The notes beneath the pieces were generated by a model. It saw nothing but the letters and a program-made list of their open reading frames with translations, had not been told where the DNA came from and searched no databases. Source: CAZFPN01 sp044370655 (GTDB lineage Bacteria; Pseudomonadota; Alphaproteobacteria; Rickettsiales; Deianiraeaceae). From it: a DNA stretch of 8,015 bases. Position numbers and translations under genes: made by a program. Location of the stretch: NCBI GenBank assembly GCA_044370655.1, contig JBILVD010000052.1:1-8015 (forward strand). The letters are read 5' to 3'. Positions 5,774-8,015 of this stretch are shown piece after piece (position 1 is the stretch's first letter; every line of letters starts with the position of its first letter).

Positions 5774-7816
5774 TTATTTATTATTTTCAAACTCTATTAG
5801 TATGTCTCCAATTGAAACTGCTTGCGATGGCTTCACAAGAACTTTTTTTACGATTGTTTCAAAATCAATTGTTATTAGGTTCTCCATCTTCATTGCTTCA
5901 ATTGTGATTATTGGGGTTCCAGGTTTAATTACGTCCCCTTCTTTTGTATGAATGTGGACAACTAAACCTGTGATTGGGGCTTCGAGTTCCTTCATTTTTC
6001 CCCCTGATGCAAAATTGTTTTTGCAAATTTCATAAAAGCCTGCGATTTTTGCGTTTCTGATGAATACTTCCTTCATCATTCCATTGTAAGCTAGTTTAAA
6101 GCTGGAGAAATTATTGCTTAACACTTTAACATAAAACTCTTTTTCGCCTTCTGTTATTTTTAATACTTTTGTATTTGGGGCATATGAGTAGGTAAAGTCG
6201 TATTCTTGGTTGTTAAATTTTACGAAAAATCTGTTTCCGTTTATATATTCTAAGTGAAGCTCGGTGTTGATTTTACTGCCGATGAATACTTCATAGTCTT
6301 TTATTTCGTGGGTTTTTCTATGAGCTGGATTTTTGAAAGCTCCTGATATATTATGAAGTTTTGCGTTGTTTCTAAAATGTAAAATAAGGCTTGCGAAAGA
6401 TACAACACGGAGCATTTCGTCGTTAATGATGACGCTATCGTAGGAAAAACCGTCTTTATATTCTTCTTTAATGAATGAGGTTGATATATTGCCTGATTTA
6501 AACCTCTCGTGCTTTAAAATTTCTTGCAAAAATAGTATGTTATTCTCCACACCTTCTACTACAAGTTGATTTAAGGCTTCTATATTTTTATTTAATGCTT
6601 CTTCTCTAGTTTTGCCATATGTTATGAGCTTTGCTATCATTGCGTCATAAAAAGGGCTGATGGAAAAACCAGGAGCGACGCCTGTGTCCATTCTAATGCT
6701 CCCATCTGATGGAATTTTTGGCTCAATATATGTGGATATTCTACCAACTGATGGCAAGAAACCACGTGAAGGGTCTTCTGCGCAAATTCTAGATTCAAAG
6801 GCGTGTCCTTTAATTTCAACATCTTCTTGCGTGAACCAAAGCTTCTCCCCTTGTGCTATTCTTATCATTATCTCCACTAAGTCAAAGCCTGTTACAAACT
6901 CGGTTACGGGGTGCTCTACTTGAAGCCTTGTGTTCATTTCTAAAAAGTAAAATTCACGGTTTTGAGAGACGACAAACTCAACTGTTCCAACTGAATCATA
7001 CTTCACGGTTTTAGCTAGAGATACGCACTGTTCATACATCTTTTTTCGCATTTCAGGAGTTACGAAAGAACTTGGAGCCTCCTCTATTATTTTTTGATTA
7101 TTTCTTTGAATTGAGCATTCCCTCTCCCCTAAACAGACAACATTTCCGTGCTTATCTGCCACAACTTGAATTTCAATGTGACGGGGGTTTTGAATGTATT
7201 TTTCCATAAATATGCGGTCATCTCCAAAGTTTTTTAATCCTTCGTTTTTTACCGAGGCTAGAAGAAGCTCCATTTCGCTGTCTTCCATTACAATTCTAAT
7301 GCCCTTGCCCCCTCCCCCTGCTGATGCCTTAAGCATTACGGGATAGCCAATTTCTTTTGCAAGGCTGATTGCGTGATTTACGTCTTTTATTACGTCTTTA
7401 GAGCCAGGAACGGTGCTTACTCCTGCATTTATAGCTGTTATTTTAGATGTGATTTTATCTCCCATTGCGTCAATTGCTTTAGAGTTGGGGCCCACGAAGG
7501 TTATTCCTTCTTTTTCAAGACCTGCAACAAAATCTGATTTTTCTGATAAAAAGCCATACCCAGGATGAACTGCGTCTACTCCTGACTGCTTTATTGTTTC
7601 CATTATTTTTGGTATGTTAAGATAGCTTTCACTTGCTTGAGAAGCTCCAAGAAACATTACAGAATCTGCCATTTTTACAAAAGGAGCAAAGGCATCTGCA
7701 TCGGAGTGAACGGCAACGGTTTTAACTCCCATTTTCTTGCAAGTTCTTATTATTCTACAGGCAATTTCACCTCTATTCAAAACGAGTAAAGTCTTTATTT
7801 TTCGCTCCATTTCCAT
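5774..7816 (-). CDS. pccA: Propionyl-CoA (acyl-CoA) carboxylase alpha subunit, biotin-containing
   Basis: This subunit carboxylates its own biotin using ATP and bicarbonate and passes the carboxyl group to the beta subunit, which in PccAB turns propionyl-CoA into methylmalonyl-CoA. The 680 residues divide into a biotin carboxylase N-domain (about 6-118), an ATP-grasp domain (about 120-325) with the glycine-rich loop GGGGKG (167-172) and EMNTRLQVEHPVTE (293-306), a carboxylase C-domain (about 338-445), a divergent linker/BT domain (about 480-600), and a C-terminal biotinyl domain (about 611-677) with EAMKMEN and biotinylated K643. Fusion of carboxylase and carrier on one chain and the length match PccA of alphaproteobacteria rather than stand-alone AccC (about 450 residues). 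A 3-methylcrotonyl-CoA carboxylase alpha subunit is the main alternative, since pccB is not in view. A second ATG lies 6 bases in (7810). It is the first gene of the nine-gene minus-strand run. Confidence 0.92.
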   Translation of the reverse strand: MEMERKIKTLLVLNRGEIACRIIRTCKKMGVKTVAVHSDADAFAPFVKMADSVMFLGASQASESYLNIPKIMETIKQSGVDAVHPGYGFLSEKSDFVAGLEKEGITFVGPNSKAIDAMGDKITSKITAINAGVSTVPGSKDVIKDVNHAISLAKEIGYPVMLKASAGGGGKGIRIVMEDSEMELLLASVKNEGLKNFGDDRIFMEKYIQNPRHIEIQVVADKHGNVVCLGERECSIQRNNQKIIEEAPSSFVTPEMRKKMYEQCVSLAKTVKYDSVGTVEFVVSQNREFYFLEMNTRLQVEHPVTEFVTGFDLVEIMIRIAQGEKLWFTQEDVEIKGHAFESRICAEDPSRGFLPSVGRISTYIEPKIPSDGSIRMDTGVAPGFSISPFYDAMIAKLITYGKTREEALNKNIEALNQLVVEGVENNILFLQEILKHERFKSGNISTSFIKEEYKDGFSYDSVIINDEMLRVVSFASLILHFRNNAKLHNISGAFKNPAHRKTHEIKDYEVFIGSKINTELHLEYINGNRFFVKFNNQEYDFTYSYAPNTKVLKITEGEKEFYVKVLSNNFSSFKLAYNGMMKEVFIRNAKIAGFYEICKNNFASGGKMKELEAPITGLVVHIHTKEGDVIKPGTPIITIEAMKMENLITIDFETIVKKVLVKPSQAVSIGDILIEFENNK

Positions 7817-7833
7817 TCAAAAAATTACGTCAG

Positions 7834-7848
7834 TTAAAAAGAGTTTAA
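7834..7848. promoter_or_regulatory. TTAA-N7-TTAA motif, CtrA-type site
   Basis: TTAA at 7834-7837 and TTAA at 7845-7848 are separated by exactly 7 bases. This is the consensus for the alphaproteobacterial cell-cycle regulator CtrA. It lies 18-32 bases upstream of the pccA start, in the only place a promoter for the nine-gene run could sit, downstream of a TATAAA box. In DNA this rich in A/T, about one such match per window of this size is expected by chance (my rough estimate), so position rather than sequence is the main support. Confidence 0.35.
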
Positions 7849-7855
7849 ACGATGT

Positions 7856-7861
7856 TTTATA
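7856..7861 (-). promoter_or_regulatory. Candidate -10 box for the pccA run
   Basis: On the minus strand TATAAA (7861-7856) matches the -10 consensus at 5 of 6 positions and would place transcription start near 7849, with a leader of roughly 30 bases. No convincing -35 lies 16-18 bases upstream; the bases there read TATCAA or ATCAAT. The TTGCAA at 7869-7864 is too close to serve as a -35 for it. Confidence 0.3.
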
Positions 7862-7890
7862 ATTTGCAAGAAAAAAATATTGATAACTTA

Positions 7891-7904
7891 GGCATTGGGC
7901 ATTG
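7891..7904 (+). repeat. Tandem heptamer GGCATTG x2
   Basis: GGCATTG occurs twice head to tail (7891-7897 and 7898-7904) just before the presumed insertion sequence. One copy could be the outermost bases of the element's terminal inverted repeat, which in the IS1 group often begins with GG. The right end is outside the window, so the boundary cannot be fixed. Confidence 0.8.
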
Positions 7905-7930
7905 TCAAAAAACAGCAGACATTAAGAAAT

Positions 7931-7958
7931 AACAGATATAGCGTTAGCTATATCTGTT
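7931..7958. promoter_or_regulatory. Perfect 12-bp hairpin before transposase start
   Basis: AACAGATATAGC (7931-7942) and GCTATATCTGTT (7947-7958) are exact reverse complements around the tetraloop GTTA. The stem is partly A/T-rich with two G-C pairs closing the loop. It ends 9 bases before the ATG at 7968 and is followed on the plus strand by TTAAATCTTT, an incomplete T-run. It could be a terminator or an RNA structure that limits read-through expression of the transposase; both are known strategies in insertion sequences. It could equally act on transcripts coming from the right on the minus strand. Confidence 0.7.
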
Positions 7959-7967
7959 TAAATCTTT

Positions 7968-8015
7968 ATGAAAGAATGTTTATTTTGCAAATCATCCAAT
8001 CTTGTTAAGAATGGT
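7968..8015 (+). CDS. Transposase N-terminus, IS1 InsA-like zinc ribbon (partial)
   Basis: Sixteen codons from ATG to the window edge read MKECLFCKSSNLVKNG without a stop. The pattern C-x2-C-x-S-x2-[IVL]-V-[KR]-NG is typical of the zinc-ribbon start of IS1-family InsA and related transposases, where a second pair of cysteines follows about 15-20 residues later. It is truncated by the window, not necessarily in the genome. No Shine-Dalgarno is visible. The closeness of a perfect hairpin upstream supports mobile-element origin. Some non-transposase zinc-ribbon proteins start similarly, so the family call is tentative. Confidence 0.55.
   Translation, partial: MKECLFCKSSNLVKNG

Larger units (their letters stand above)
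7891..8015 (+). mobile_element. Left end of a probable IS1-like insertion sequence, cut by window edge
   Basis: The last 125 bases combine a GG-starting repeated heptamer, a perfect hairpin and the beginning of a zinc-ribbon transposase reading out of the window. Together these look like the left end of an insertion sequence. The left boundary is a guess somewhere between 7891 and 7930; the target duplication and right end lie outside. If correct, the element sits about 75 bases upstream of pccA, close to its promoter. Confidence 0.45.

Noticed and set aside
5770..5790. A TTG start that would extend NuoE by seven residues and overlap pccA
   Set aside because: The ATG at 5769 fits the usual NuoE N-terminus and sits just after the pccA stop; the extension has no support.
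1..8015. CRISPR array, riboswitch, prophage or toxin-antitoxin system
   Set aside because: No regularly spaced repeats, phage structural genes, toxin-antitoxin pairs or structured leader were found; the gaps between genes are mostly under 70 bases.

Overview
This window looks like a piece of an AT-rich alphaproteobacterial chromosome, probably from an obligately host-associated lineage (Rickettsiales or Holosporales type). The evidence is protein resemblance (RpoZ with a long acidic tail, SdhD with an alphaproteobacterial DYV region, a PccA-type biotin carboxylase, L34), strong A/T bias, almost no recognisable Shine-Dalgarno sequences, and housekeeping genes removed from their classical operons. 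I cannot name the genus from sequence alone.

Layout: positions 1-189 hold no gene I can support. They contain a weak hairpin that could end the tRNA transcript. A tRNA-Thr(CGU) with encoded CCA lies on the minus strand at 190-267. The only complete plus-strand gene follows at 391-747. It encodes a 118-residue orphan with a two-helix hydrophobic hairpin and a soluble tail carrying a eukaryote-style PPxY motif. It converges on ftsQ with only 8 bases between the stop codons.

From 7816 down to 756 the minus strand carries nine closely packed genes, in transcription order: pccA (biotin carboxylase plus biotin carrier), nuoE (complex I), rpoZ (RNA polymerase omega), sdhD (complex II anchor), rpmH (L34), pstC (phosphate permease), purQ (purine synthesis), mlaF-like ABC ATPase (lipid transport) and ftsQ (divisome). 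Gaps are from 4 to 61 bases, and purQ/mlaF and mlaF/ftsQ overlap by 17 and 14 bases. The set mixes respiration, translation, transcription, phosphate uptake, purine synthesis, envelope lipid traffic and division. It therefore looks like a compaction-driven run rather than one pathway. rpmH is not followed by rnpA.

The right edge (about 7891-8015) looks like the start of an insertion sequence. It has a tandem heptamer, a perfect 12-bp hairpin, then the first 16 codons of a zinc-ribbon transposase resembling IS1 InsA. The promoter region of the nine-gene run must lie between this element and pccA. It contains a TATAAA box and one TTAA-N7-TTAA (CtrA-type) motif.

Most of the window is ordinary housekeeping. 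The items most worth a second look are the PPxY hairpin protein, a candidate effector, and the apparent loss of the heme-ligand histidine in SdhD.
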